Under the pieces are notes generated by a model. The model made no database searches. It worked only from the letters and a program-made list of their open reading frames with translations, and had not been told where the DNA came from. A program made the position numbers and the translations under genes. Positions 10,150 through 22,579 of a stretch of 64,000 nt of DNA are shown here, piece after piece. This DNA is from Pomphorhynchus laevis (lineage: Eukaryota > Acanthocephala > Palaeacanthocephala > Echinorhynchida > Pomphorhynchidae). The stretch is taken from the NCBI GenBank assembly GCA_012934845.2, contig WNNJ02002442.1, forward strand, positions 62,001 to 126,000. The letters are read 5' to 3'. Within the stretch, counting starts at the first letter, position 1. Every line of letters starts with the position of its first letter.

Positions 10150-13100
10150 ATTGGACGACGGAGGATGAAATCAATCAGGAGGAAGACAAGCAACAGTCGA
10201 ACAACCAGTCTGCCAGATCGACAAACGTGGAGAATGTCCCGCTTGTCATTTAGTTTTTTCAATAACGTCAAAGGGCGTGTTACGCAAACATGTAACCGGT
10301 ATGAGTTGTCAAGGCGCTGGTCAGCTCCCGTATGTATCAAATGAGTGCGGTGCTAGCGTTCAGCAAAGCCACACAGACTTGAAGGTTAGGATGTTAGTTT
10401 GGACTCAACGTATTCGAGCCTTGATCAATTAATGCGCAAAAACGTGCGTACGGTACGAAGAATACCGCGCGTTGCCCGTCCGACAATAGCAATGCGTCTC
10501 TCTATGTTATTGTCGGCAATTGTATCAGACGCCAGCAACGAGCAGCCATGGATTTCCTTGGTTACCTTTTCGAAGATGGTACTTCGGGTTCCTCCATCGA
10601 CAGAGGGCAATCACGAGAACAGTTAACAGTTTTGCTCAAAGAAGCCTGCATGTCTTTCAACTGTATTACCTCTCAGGGCCCTGCGCGCTACCAAAACTTT
10701 AATAAATCTAGAAAATCGAAAGTACATAATCAAGAGTCGGAGTGGCTACGCAAAAGAGTAACAGAGAAATTGGAAGATGGAGATGTGAAAGGTGCCAATA
10801 GACTTGTGAGCAGCGACGAGTCTTTCGTTAAGCCCTCAGAAGAAAAGCAAATTTTATAGGACAAGCACCTACCTAAGCTATCAAGAAGTCAAAAGCGGCG
10901 AGTATTATGTTATAGCGGGCTGAGAAATGTTTTAGGATACAGTACTATATCTTCTGTGATCTGACAACAGCAGAAGACGTGCATAATAGCGTAAACTCTA
11001 CAGGCGAATGTAACCGCAATTTTACCGTAACAAACGAGTCAATTATTCTTGGAATCATATCTTTCCTGAGTATATCTACGGGTGGACCAGATGGGCTAAC
11101 ATCCCTACATATCAAAGACATAACGGGTCTGACGGCTGGAATTACCAGTGGCAAACAATTGCATTATATCTGTTCATTCACCCTACTCCCATTATTCGGG
11201 AAATTTCCTGAACCAATCAGATATATCTTTTTTGGAGCCGGTTTAGTCGCTCTACGAAAGAAAGCAAGCGGCATTCGATCCATAGCTATCGGATGCTCGA
11301 TTCGTCGACTTGCGGGTAAACTTGCTGCTCGTCACGCAGTTGACCTGTTAATTAACGATTTTGTGCCACATCAATTAGGTGTAAGTGTTCCGGGCAACGC
11401 TGAGGGCACCGTACATGCCGCCAAATTTTTTCTACAGCATCATGTCATGCCAGGTTATGCCATGGTAAAATTAGATTTCTCAAATGCCTTTAACTGCCTG
11501 AGCAGAGCTGAGATGTTGCGATGCGTTCAAAACAAGCTTCCAAGCATATCCGGTTTGTCAATATGTGTTAAAGTAGTCCATCGTGTCATCCATGGAGATC
11601 ACAATATAGACTAACTGGAAAGTGTTCAATAGGGAGATCCGATGGGCACCTTTCTATTTTCGCTCACAATAAATGAAATCGCTAGGCGGGGAAAATCTCC
11701 TTTTCGGGTCTGGTATATGAATAATTGTACATTGGGCGGGCCAATAGAAGATATTCTGCCCGATATTCGCCTTATTCAGTTCCTTAAGGAAAATATTGAA
11801 TTGGAGCTCAACCCATCGAAGTGCGAGATAATAGCAAAGGACCAAATTTCAAAAGACGCATTGTCAGACAAGCTGCGCGAGTGGATTGTTATTGATCCTG
11901 AAAATGCAACATTACTAGGATCACAAATTTGCTTATTTGATTAAATTGGCTCAGTTGATCAACAATTGGCTCCAGATTAAAATTAGTCAGTTTGCGTCTG
12001 ACAAAACTCTCGAGGCAGAATGCTACTTTTCTTTTAAGAAAGTATTATAATATTCCTAAGCTTACGTATCTTTTACGATCTGCTCCGTGTTTCTTAGCTG
12101 ACTCCTATTAAAAAGCGCGATTCTTTTCAATCGGTCATCAACATGCCTGTGAACAATAGCGCATGGGAACACGCAATTCTTTCCATTAAACATGGCGGAA
12201 TCGACATTTGCACAATTCGAGACACTTCACTCGATGCGTACATTTCCTCCAGAATGTCTACCAACAAACTCTCTTGTGCTATTTTAGAAGACCATTCCTT
12301 CTCAATGGGAGAAACGGATGAAGAACTGCTCGCCAAGGCTACTAACAACTGGTCGACATTAACGTTGAGTGAGATGCCATTGGAAAATCCATCCCAAATA
12401 CGATGGTCTCACCTAGTTTATGAAAAACGCCAACGTGACCTTCTATCGAGTTCGCACTCTTCTGTAAACCGAGCCCGGATCTTAGACGCTGCTTCACCAC
12501 ATTCAGGAGATTTCCTCCACGCTCTACCCATTAGTGCAGTGGAAACAAGAATGAACGACCGTAGTTTCTCAATATCAATTGCACTGAGGTTTGGAATTTG
12601 CTTCCTTCAGCACTATACTTGTAAATGCGGCGTAACGACTACTGTTTCGGACGCACATGGCCTTGACTGCCTACGCAACATATTTTGTTATAGCCGGAAC
12701 AGTAAGGTGAACGGAATTATCCGCATGGCTCTAGTGACAGTCTGTTTCCCAAGTTGGTTAGAACCGAGCGGTATTTGTCGAAATTATAGAAAGCGTCCCG
12801 ATGGGTGCACGTTGGTTCCCTGGTCTGGAGGCAAGTGGTTAGTCTGGGTTGCCACGTATATGAACACCTTGGCCAAGAGTTACCAATACATGGTCACACA
12901 GCGCAGGCAATGTGGCAACCTCAGCTGAAGTTAAAAAACGAAGGAAATATGCATGTCTCAACGAGTAGACAAATGTTTTCGAACCGGTGGCAATAGAGTC
13001 ATTAGGTGCGATCGGCCCGTACACCAATAAATTTTTGGATGAACTTGGCAGGTGATTGAAAATATTACAGACAAACGTCGATCGACGTCTTTTCTATCCC

Positions 13101-13190
13101 AAAGACTATGTGTGGCAGTTCAACGAGGCAACACACCATGTATCGAGGAGAGCATGCAATACTGCGATCAAGAAATAAACTTCATTGATC
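10150..13190 (+). pseudogene. RT-RLE retrotransposon family B, copy B1
   Basis: This is a broken R2-like retrotransposon. Domains in order: zinc finger CPACHLVF...HVTGMSC (about 10,225-10,305); pre-RT segment with RKRVTEKLEDGDVKGA (about 10,750-10,800); RT from about 10,980 with GGPDGLTSLHI, LVALRKKASGIRSIAIG and the first catalytic Asp in VKLDFSNAFN (about 11,465-11,495), split from the rest near 11,615; thumb and connector (11,640-11,940); then 12,143-12,928 with the RLE: KCGVTT...HGLDC zinc motif, RPDGCTLVPW and LVWVAT (about 12,798-12,852). The tail KKRRKYA / AIESLGAIG continues to about 13,060. The RPDG-x(10)-W pattern is the PD-(D/E)XK signature of this family; the usual Asp after VW is replaced here. 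Several frameshifts make it inactive. Confidence 0.75.
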
Positions 13191-13882
13191 TCCCTTGAAA
13201 TATTTCTTTAGTATTTGTAAAACTTGAAAACGGCTTTTTATCGTGATAGTTTATAACAAAGCACAATTACAATTGAAAAAATATATACATTATTTAAAAC
13301 AAAACACAAATTTAATGTAAGAAATCATATCAGGTAACTGAATCTACGTATATAAAATTATTTATAAAATAAAAATAATGATAAAAAATAAAACAAGTCA
13401 AAGTAAAAAAAGTCAAATAATTTAAAAGAAAGTTAATAAATTATAAATTATAAAAAAAATAAATAATTAAATAATTATAAATAACTTAATAATTTTATGT
13501 AAGATGCCATATAACCTATATCAAGTTTTAATTTAAAATTGAAATTTAAAATAAAAGTCAATTGTTATGAATTGACTAATAAATAACATACGATGTATCA
13601 GAATAAGAATTAGAGGTGATCAGAACTGCTGTAATATCATGTTTCGGCTTCTAATTCCTCTACCCAACATAACAGCTGGGCCAAATACGTGCTAAGGACG
13701 TATTTCCTCTGATTAAATTGATTATATAGTATATTCTAATATATATAGTATATTCTAATTATATATTCTAATACAAAGTATATTATTTATTATCCATCCA
13801 TAAAAATTTCCGCTAATGATTTCAAATTTATTTTTTATATTATTGTGTTGATTTGTATTTTACTATTTTCTGGTTGATGATA

Positions 13883-14574
13883 AAAAACGATTTATTTTAA
13901 CGTGGCAAATGCGTGCCAGCGCACGCTTACATGACCACAACAAAACAAGACTGTGAATCAGGTGTCGAGAAGGTGTGAACGGAGGAGGTGTTTGAATGTG
14001 ATAAAGGAGGGAGCGCGGCGGACGTCGAGAGGGAGTTGATTCCAGGCGAGTGAGGCGGCGACGAGGAAGGATCGGAGACCGTAGTTGTTGGAGTAATTAG
14101 GAACGTGGAGTAAGAGGGTATGACAGGAACGAAGCGATAGCGAGGTGGGGCGAGTATCGTCTAAGAAAGGAAGGTTGATGAACGATGGGGAGCCGACAGC
14201 GATGAGACAAAAAGTAACGAGAAGGCGGAGTTTGATGCGGATGTGGATGGTGGGCCAGGAGAGTTGGGCAAAATATGTGGATGTGTGGTCGAAGCGACGG
14301 AGACGAAAGAGCACTCGAACGGCGGTGTTGATTATTCGTTGTAGGGGTAGGATGATGGATTTTGGAGAATTGGCGAAAAGGCTAAGGCAGTAATCGATTT
14401 TAGGGAAAAGAAGCGATGAAAGAAGAGACATACAAGAACGGAAGTCGATAAGGGGGCGGATACGGCGGATGTCACGGAGAATTAAGTTAGACGAGCGGAC
14501 CTTGTCACGGACGAAGGGTTTAAGGGAAAGGTGATCATCGAAATGGAAGCCTAAGAAAGTGAGATTGATATTGA
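13883..14574 (-). mobile_element. CR1/L2-type LINE 3' fragment with 7-bp TSD
   Basis: On the minus strand this encodes the end of a LINE ORF2 downstream of the RT palm: LGFHFDDHLSLKPFV, then FPKIDYCLSLFANSP and a C-terminal domain ending at 13,958. The pattern (LR.IRRIRPLI, AVRVLFRLRRFDHTS, WNQLPLDVRR) is typical of CR1/L2-group C-termini. The piece is much richer in GC than its surroundings. It interrupts a PLE tail and is flanked by GATGATA at 13,876-13,882 and 14,575-14,581. It is 5'-truncated, as expected for target-primed insertion, and is younger than the PLE copy. Confidence 0.75.
13958..14574 (-). pseudogene. LINE ORF2 C-terminus (5'-truncated)
   Basis: The coding part of the CR1/L2-type fragment is open on the minus strand from the truncation point to the stop at 13,958. 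It ends SFITFKHLLRSHLLDT, which resembles the FK..LK..L ends of this LINE group. No RT catalytic motif is included because the truncation point lies downstream of YxDD. Without an upstream part it cannot be translated as an element protein. Confidence 0.65.
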
Positions 14575-14727
14575 GATGATATTTTTATAGTATTCTAGTT
14601 TAAAATATGCATCTATTAAATTATTTGCAATTCTTAAAATTGCATTATTTAATGTAATGTATTTTTTTTCTTAAAATTTCATTATTTATTGTATTATATT
14701 TAAAAAGTTTAATTACTAATAAACATA

Positions 14728-14777
14728 CAATCTAAAATACATACAATCTAAAATAAATACAATCTAAAATAAATACA
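14728..14777. repeat. Short tandem repeat (ACAATCTAAAATA units)
   Basis: Three near-identical copies of ATACAATCTAAAATA(C/A) stand in tandem. Ordinary microsatellite-scale repeat. Confidence 0.8.
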
Positions 14778-14949
14778 GACTAGTTTGAACTTTCTTGGCT
14801 GCTAAATTAACTACTTACATTGTCGACACTCAATTTACAGCTCGAATTTACATACAAAATTATTTTGAAAACAACTACTTACAACAATTAATATATACAG
14901 CAAGCGTACACAAGTCGACGATACATCGGTATCCACCTAGCTTTGCAAG

Positions 14950-17900
14950 GTGACACGTCAAGTAATGTCAAAGGGTGTTCCATAATCGATTCAACACTGT
15001 TGCTCATGTAATGGACAGTCAGCGCGTTGTAAGGGTTGTCGTCGCGCACGCTTAGGTCGTGCTTGCACAGAATGCCGCGCACCTCATTGTCAAAACAGGA
15101 ATCCTCTCAATACCGAAGTCTCGATTCCACAAGAATCACAAGGTATCTTTAGCGAACCAAGAGTAGATTTTTTTAAGTGTGGACAGGAGGCGACCATTGA
15201 GCAAGCGAGTATACATGTGAAGCTTAATTCCTATGAGATTTCAATACCAAGACGCAATAATTCCGCTAGGTCAAGCCTTCATGAAATTTACAATGAGGTC
15301 ATTCTATAGCAGTCAAATCTCTTTAAAATTCCTAGATGCAAGGCCAGTTTTGACTTCGTTGACCTTCTCTCGTCGTTATATCGCGATTGCGTCGTTGACC
15401 CAACCATAATGGAATCAAAACTGAAAACAGCAACAATACTCTGTCAGATGGTACTACAACGTTGTAAAAAGGGTGGTGTGGCATTGAGTCGGAAGCACAT
15501 TCAGCGTCGGCTACGACTATGGGACATGTCAAGTTGCACGAACTACTCGACTAAGCTAAATCTTTGCAACATAGAAAAGACAGCGCTCCTGTACGACACC
15601 TTTGCATAAAAGAAAATTGGATAGCATTATTTTCTAAGAGTGCAGCCCTATACCTATTAGAGCATCCTGAACATCAAGCCGTTACACTCAAATTACATGA
15701 CTTGATTGGTGTAGAGTCAGTCAAGCAGAAACTTTGCGGCTTCATCCAGATGCAATCCCAGCGAATTCAGCAATTCTTAAGCACAGACTACCAAAAGCCG
15801 TTGAACATCATCGGGTTTTATCAACTCCGGGGATATATTGAAAGCTGCTTGTAAAATTCAAGGTTCTGCCGGCCCTTCTGATGCCAATGCCTCCTTGTGG
15901 CGCTCAATGTTGTCAGCGTTTGGTCAGTCATCGATTTGTTTGGCGACTAGTCTGGTCGAGTTCGCTATTTTGCTAGCTACAACTACTCTATCGTCAAAAT
16001 CTTTGGAAGCGTTTGTTGCTTTTCGATGGATTGCGATAGACAAGAACCCTGGAATTAGACCTATCGGTGTAGCAGAAGTTCCAAGGCGAATAATCGGTAA
16101 GGATCTGGCTCGAAGTAATAGTAGCGACCTTCAAACCGTAGCAGAATGTGATCAATTGTGCGCCGGTCAACGGTGTTGAGTCGAAGCCGCTATTCATTCG
16201 GTTGGTCTTCTATTCAGCGAAAATCCAAATTTGGCAGTTCTTCAGCTGGACGCCAAAAACAATTTCAATTGCGCAAATCGTGATTTAACCTTAAAAAACG
16301 TGAAGTTTGTGTGCCCTTCATTATCAACTGTACTAAATAACATCTACAACGATCCAGCGACATTATCAATTGATCAATAAGTTCTACTATCAACGGAGGG
16401 CTTCACGCAGTGTGACTCCCTATCCATGATCGCCTATGCTGTATCCTCAATTCAACTTATACGAAGATTGAAAGGGATTTTTTCGAATGTCACTCATCGA
16501 TGGTTTACCGATGACGCTATCCTTATCGGCTCTTAACAAGACCTCAAGTTAGTCTGGGACACCGTCCGCGAAATTGGACCGGACTATGGATTTCATCCCA
16601 ATGTACAGAAATGCAAACTACAGGTGCACGCCCACGAAAAATCCAAAGCTATTGCAATATTTGCTGAATCAAACATCCAGGTTGCAACAGGTGGTACTGA
16701 AATTCTTGGTTCGGCGATTGGTGATAAAGCTTACATTGACTCCTTCATCAGTGCGAAGGTTGACAAGTGGCTTAATATGCTCAGCAATTTAATCAAAGTA
16801 GCCAACGAAGATCCCCACATGGCTTTCGTTGCACTGACACAAGCTATTCAATTCAAGTGGTCTTTCGTCCAACGCACGTGCAGTTCAACCGGAAAAAATT
16901 ATGATCGCCTATCTTAATTCTTGAATTCAAAATTAATTCCAGCGTTAACTGGTGTTTCTCTCGACTGTCATGCTAAGGCAATGTTATATTTGTCAGTAGG
17001 AATTGGAGGTATTGGCATTCGATCACCGTCCAGAAGGGCAGAAGCGGAATACGGATAGTACCACTTGATGTCTCGACCTCTATTAGATGGTCTTGTGGGT
17101 AACGAACTATTAATCAGACAGACGCGAATTTCGCGCGAAATTAGGCTAGCGAGAACAAAATCCGATTAAAACCTGAAAAATGAAATAATGTGTTGCAGCG
17201 ACGAGGGCAGTAACAAGTGTTTAACTTTTGCATCGGTAAAGGGAGCATCCACCTGGTTATCTGCGCGAACATCAGAATACCTAAAAAATCACTTGAGTAA
17301 AAATTAATTCCAGGACGCACTCGAATTCAGATATTGTTGGCACCCTCTCAATGCACCAGCTTTCTGTCTATGTGGCCAACGATTCAGCCTATGTCATGCG
17401 CTAGCTTGCCAAGCTGGTGGACTGCCAACGATAAGACTCAATATCATTCGTAATTTTTTTGCGAAAGAACTTAGCTCTACCTGTTGTGCGGTATTAGTTG
17501 AACCATCACTTCAGCCGATCCCACCCGAGACCGTTTTCGAAAGCAGAACAACGACTAGAGACCAGAATTCAAGAGCTAATATTGAATGTTACGGTATATA
17601 CGGAGATAGGAAGAGCGGTCAATACTTGATATTTGCATATTCAGCCATTTGGCTCCGTCCTACGCAATCAGCTTTGTGGAGAGCCCGTTCCGCTACCATG
17701 AATCGAGGAAGGTCGCCAAATACGGTGAACGCGTAGCGCGTTTTGAAAGAGCAGGTTTCTTCCCTGTGGTTCTTGCGTCAAATGGGGGACTTGGTCATTG
17801 CGCACAGTCATTACTAAAACGTATCTCTAAACTAAAAGCCGACAAAGGACGTTCACTATACGACGACATTGTCAGCTCAATGCGCTCAATGATTGGAATA

Positions 17901-18110
17901 AAATTGGCAAAAACTATGTCAATGTGCGTAAGGGCTGCGATATTGACATTTAACAGACCGTTGCTAATCGGGGTTACTGAAAGCACTAATTCCTCAGGCC
18001 ACTTGATCCAAACAGCCGTCTCAATTCCAACGTGAACATTGCATTTTAAATATTATTAACAAGGTAAGGGCCCATTTGAGGGTAACCAATTCTTTGTATG
18101 TTGGTAATAA
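14950..18110 (+). pseudogene. RT-RLE retrotransposon family A, copy A2
   Basis: A fairly complete but broken copy. N-terminal Cys-rich domain at about 14,995-15,105 (CSCNGQSARCKG... ending HCQNRN). A pre-RT region follows (15,409-15,850). The RT begins GIRPIGVAEVPRRIIG (about 16,050) and has QLCAGQRC, then LQLDAKNNFN (catalytic Asp, about 16,240), FTQCDSLSM (about 16,400) and WFTDDA (YxDD equivalent, about 16,500). The thumb has GPDYGFHPNVQKC and EILGSAIG (about 16,580-16,720). The RLE zinc motif CLCGQRF...HALACQ lies at about 17,370-17,410; the family signature (K)VAKYGERVARFERAGF is at about 17,710-17,765; the end is at about 18,035. Two changes stand out: TQGD is TQCD and the palm motif has Asn where Ala is usual. 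Many frameshifts. Confidence 0.75.
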
Positions 18111-18571
18111 AGTTTCTTCTTCTTAAACAAATATATTTAATATTATACGGTATGCATGAATGCTCATGCATACCATTATGATTAATAATTAAATCAGCTA
18201 ACTGAGTCTACGTATTGCTATATAATTATAAAATAAACAAAACATAATAATGCTAAATCAAAATTTAATAATTAAATAATAAAATTAATAATTGTTTTTA
18301 GATTTTCTATAATTTAAATCAAGTTAAAAAATAAAAATAACAAATAACAAATAAAAAATAAAATTTAAAATAAACGTCATTTTTATGAATTGACTAATAA
18401 ATAACAGACGTTGTATCAGAATAAGAATTAGAGGTCATCAGGAGGAACTGCTATGCTATCAGGTTTCGGCCCCTAACTCCTATACCCAACATAGCAGCGG
18501 GGCCAAATACATGCTAATGATGTATTTCCTCTGAAATAACTATCTAGTATCTTATTCTAATGCAAAGTATA

Positions 18572-19830
18572 TTATTTATTATCCATCCATACAAATTTGC
18601 CACTTAAGAGTTTAAATTTATTCTTTATATTATTGTGTTGATTTATATATTTTACTATTTTCTGCTTGATGTTATTTTTATAGTAACCTAGTTTAAAATA
18701 TGTATCTATTAAATTATTTAAATGATTTTGAAGAAAGCCAATATCATTACATATTGTTGCAATTCTTAAAATTTCATTATTTAATGTATTATATTTTATA
18801 TTATATGGTATGCATGAATGCTCATGCAAAAATATGTTTCTTGTAAATTTAAATATGTCATCTTTACGATATAAATTAATAGTAGTTTTAGTTAATGTTA
18901 ATTTAATGTTCATATCTAGATATACACCTTCTTTATCATTAATATTAATTTTGTTAAGAATAAGGCTTTCTGGATAAATGTGCTCACTAATTGAATAAAA
19001 ATTATTAGAATTAAATACACATATATCATCAATGTATCGAAACATATATTTCATATATTTATATTGTTTAGATTTAGTTTTTACACAGTTATGAACAAAT
19101 TCATATTCTATAAAGCTTAAAAACAAGTCAGCTATAATTGGGCTACTATTACCACCCATTGGAACACCTTTTACTTGTCTAAATAAAGATGTCCCAACTT
19201 TTAAATAATTTTGATTTATCAAAATATTTAAGGATTCTATTAATTCAATTTTATCCATATATTTATATTTATTTGATGGTTTAATTTTTGTTAGATAGGC
19301 GTTATAATTATTATAACATATATATGTATATCTTTTTCCGAATATAAGGTTAATTAATTTTACTAACGCTTCTTTAATATCTACTAAATCTAGATTTGTA
19401 TAAAGCGTACTAAAATCGAATGTATTTATATTTTGAAAATTTATTCCTTTTGTCTGTTCTAAAAATTCTTTTGTAGAATTAATACTGAAATAGTGTTTTA
19501 TACCAGTATTAATTTCGATTACCTTGCAATATTTTTTAAAGTGTGCTTTAATTACTTTAAGTATTTTATTCATATAGACAGAAAGTGGTTTTAATGTACA
19601 TTTAAACGCACTACATATGAACCTAGGTTTTATTGGATTTTTATGTAATTTTGGATTCCAATATAATATAGGTATAGTTTTATTATCTTATTCAACCTTT
19701 ATACCCTTTTTATCCATTATAGAACAGTGACTTGTAATAATTGTTTCTAAACTTAAATCACAACTTTTATATGTTGCGTTTACATTTAAATCGTTATAAT
19801 TTACCTATTTCGTCAGCATATCTTAATAAA
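18572..19830 (-). pseudogene. Permuted PLE reverse transcriptase
   Basis: The 333-codon open frame 19,573-18,572 carries the RT palm of a PLE. It has FDFSTLYTNL (catalytic Asp, about residues 52-61), GVPMGGNSSPIIADLF, RYIDDICVF (the YxDD box) and YLDMNIKL. Upstream, after a frame change, 19,690-19,574 supplies PILYWNPKLHKNPIKPRFI, the early RT motif, and DKASNNFVFICK near 19,850 takes the place of the DKG motif of canonical PLEs. Frame breaks separate these pieces, so the copy is dead although the palm is well kept. No GIY-YIG follows the RT, consistent with the nuclease being upstream in this family. Confidence 0.75.
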
Positions 19831-20128
19831 GCTTTTTGCATATGAAGACAAAGTTATTACTAGCTTTATCAATAGTTGTTATTATATAGTTATCCTTTAA
19901 TTTAGTAAGTTCTTTATACATATCTTTATTAATTTTATCTTTCCTTTTATAATTGTTTGTTATTTTCATTTTATTTTTAATTTTATCAAATATATAATCT
20001 TTCCAAATTTTTATCTTAGATATATTCGAGCTTTCACTATTAATCAGCTTACTAAAGTAATCATTTAAGTTATTATATAACGAACTGTAAATTTTATTTT
20101 TGTCGTTGTTGTTATTTAATCTATATTT

Positions 20129-20945
20129 TTACCCTTTTGATAGCAGCTTTCTTAATTCACAATTTTCAATTAATTCTAGATTATGGGTACATATATGTTC
20201 ATTTATTTTATCAAAACTAAGACTTTTACAATTGCATTCTGTTTCCATTATGTTTCTAATATTATCGTTACATATTGATTTTAATTCTTTATTATAATTA
20301 CAAATTTTTCGTCCTAATGGTGGTAGGAGTTTATACCTTATTTTAGGAATATATTTACTTAAATCTGACCCTATTATTTCTTTACTTTTAGAATTATTTA
20401 AAAGTCCGGCTATATTTATGTTATCTATACATTTATTAATGAAGTTTATGGTTAATGTATATTTTCTATTGTTATTATTTACATTTATTGTATGATTATA
20501 GTATTTTGTATTACAATAACTGTCTATTATACAACTTAGCCTATCATAGTCGTTAATTAATTTTTGATTTATTGAACATATGATATCTTTAGAAAAACTT
20601 CTTATATTTACATAAAGATCTTTTAGCTTATTATCACTTAAAAGTTGTTTTAATATTTCTAATTGTTCATTTATATACATATCTTTTTTAATATTTTTAA
20701 CTCTATTTTTCCTATTCCTTTTATCACCATGACTTCTTGGTTTGCGTTTAACCGTATTATTATAATATAGTTGTTTATTATGTATTATACTACTTCTGCC
20801 AATTCCTTGTACCACGTCATTCAATCCTAATGGGTACATGGAATTAAGCGTTTTAATCCAAAAATCTTCTTTTTCTAATAGTTTTTGATTTAATATTGAA
20901 ATGTTTTCTTCAATAATATGTTCTAAAATAAATAATTCATAATTA
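20129..20945 (-). pseudogene. Permuted PLE: end of GIY-YIG domain and linker
   Basis: On the minus strand, 20,945-20,840 encodes LFILEHIIEENIS and LLEKEDFWIKTLNS, the C-terminal part of a GIY-YIG nuclease with its catalytic Glu (EKEDFW). It reads directly into MYPLGLNDVVQGIGRSS and a basic linker (KRKPRSHGDKRNRKN), then a domain with CNCKSLSFDKINEHICTH. The same order is seen at 46,542-47,066 plus 51,414-52,133. This shows that the nuclease precedes the RT. The copy is 5'-truncated inside the nuclease. Confidence 0.7.
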
Positions 20946-21599
20946 ATTAATAATTTATAATTATTTTAAATTTGTTAAGTATTTTTGTGTTGATTTATAT
21001 ATTTTACTATTTTCTGTTTGATGATATTTTTATAGTACCCTAGTTTAGATATTAAATTATTCAAATGATTTTAAAGAAATTTAATATCGTTACATATTGT
21101 TGAAAATCTTAAAATGTTATTCTTTAATGAAATATTTATTTTATTATTTTTTAACTATTTTCTGTTTGATGATATTTTTATAGTAACCCAGTTTAAATAT
21201 TAAATTATTTAAATGATTTTAAAGAAAGCCAATATCATTGCATATTATGACAATTAAAATTTCATTATTTAATGTATTATTTTTTATATTATATGGTATG
21301 CATGAATGCTCATGCAAAACTGTTTTTTTTTGTAAATTTAAATGTCATCTTTACGATATAAATTAATAGTAATTTTAATTGATGTTAATTAAATGATCAT
21401 ATCTAGATATATACCTTCTTTATCATTAATATTGGTTTTATTCAGAATGAGCCTACTTGGATAAATTTGTTTAGTTACTAGATAAAAATTATTAGAGTTA
21501 AATACACATTTATCATCAATGTGTCGAAACATATATTTCATATCTATAATTTATATTTATTATAAATAATCATTGAATGTAAATCAACACCGTTATATT

Positions 21600-22215
21600 T
21601 TTAGCATCTGCTTGACTTGGTTGGGTTGCTAGCTGTTGTCTCGTCGTCCAATTTACATATCAAACCAGGTTGTGAAATCGCCTTAAATGAGTTGTGCAAT
21701 AATAACGCAGTATAATGTTCACAGGCCTAAGCGAGCATTGATTCATCTGCTTCCAGCTTGCCCTCATCAACCGAAAAGGGTCGACTCTCTGAAGAGATGT
21801 TGTCTTCTCGTTTGATCAACTGATTTTGCCCAAGACTTTCATTCGTAAGAAGACATACAAAGAACAAGTGCTCGTACGTTTGGTCCGAGTCGGAAACATG
21901 AGTCTGAGTTCATCTTTGTAAAGGTATCTGTTCTGCAACAAACACAATTCCCTGGATTCGACACAATCATCCTCTGACGATCGCTCAATTAGTTGAACAA
22001 CTCGATCCGGGACGGTCTCAGAATCAATACACTCCTTATAATCTATTATGGATGTTGATAAAAGTGAGAACGTATCCGTGCAGATTACAAAAGGAATGCT
22101 CTGTTGTTGGCGAATGCTAATAAACTCTAGGTGCTGAGAGATATGTCGGCATTGCGGGTCGTCAGAACGACCACCTCTACACCGCCACGTATCCTCGTCT
22201 AGAATGCTCTTCAAA
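21600..22215 (-). mobile_element. Possible fossil Ty3/gypsy pol fragment
   Basis: The minus strand encodes a segment resembling the integrase zinc region and preceding linker of a Ty3/gypsy-type LTR retrotransposon. It is a broken fossil with several breaks and has no LTRs nearby. Age cannot be judged beyond clearly old. The assignment rests on loose pattern similarity only. Confidence 0.35.
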
Positions 22216-22251
22216 ATTACTTAAGCGTTTTCTCTCTCAATGAAACCACCA

Positions 22252-22573
22252 AATGACTCCAACGGCAGATTAGACAATGGACGAAAGGCGGAAGAGAGTT
22301 TCGGAGACCTGTTTCCTTACAGTAGTGATGTTGTATCATCAAGGGAAATCGGGAACGGGAGATAGCCGAACAAACAAATCAAGACAATATAAATGACAAC
22401 CAACAAATTTACAAAACATAAATCAAGTGCGAAGAACAATGGTTAACTCACCACTGACCGGTGGAGTTTTTATTGTCGGGTACCGTGTGACCAGGCCGCG
22501 AAAGAGACATCAACATCTGAAGCGGACTAGCCTTCATGTAGGAACGTGGAATGTCATCTCGCTGACGGAGAAA
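22252..22573 (+). mobile_element. LINE 5' end fragment (5' UTR plus start of APE domain)
   Basis: This is a copy of the 5' end of the LINE found on the minus strand at 37.77-39.77 kb. It contains one 5' unit (about 22,255-22,385), then ATGGTTAACTCA at 22,439 and an ORF start. The ORF later has LHVGTWNVISL, the first motif of an APE endonuclease (about 22,530-22,562). The element breaks off at about 22,573. Having the 5' end without the 3' end is the reverse of normal LINE truncation. Confidence 0.65.
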
Positions 22574-22579
22574 GAACCA

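Larger units (their letters stand above)
13330..14690 (-). mobile_element. Permuted-PLE 3' end, split by a LINE
   Basis: The 3' untranslated part of the permuted PLE family (AGTCTACGTAT-like end, GGTTTCGGC block, TATTATCCATCCATA) covers 13,330-13,882 on the minus strand. The same PLE sequence resumes at 14,582 (TTTTTATAGTATTCTAGTTT, compare 18,680). The intervening 692 bp is a CR1/L2-type LINE. Only the end of the RT gene and the tail are present. Confidence 0.7.
18125..21560 (-). mobile_element. Permuted Penelope-like element with tandem partial 3' copies
   Basis: On the minus strand a PLE runs from the C-terminal part of a GIY-YIG nuclease (about 20,945) through a linker (20,839-20,129) and RT (about 19,900-18,572) to a 3' region with the GGTTTCGGC block and the ACGTAGACTCAGTTAGCTG-type end (about 18,190). 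Upstream of it (20,985-21,560) lie two more short copies of the RT 3' region in the same orientation, at about 20,985-21,150 and 21,150-21,560. Partial copies in tandem are typical of PLEs. Another RT scrap with a perfect 11-bp stem lies at 18,149-18,174. Confidence 0.75.
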
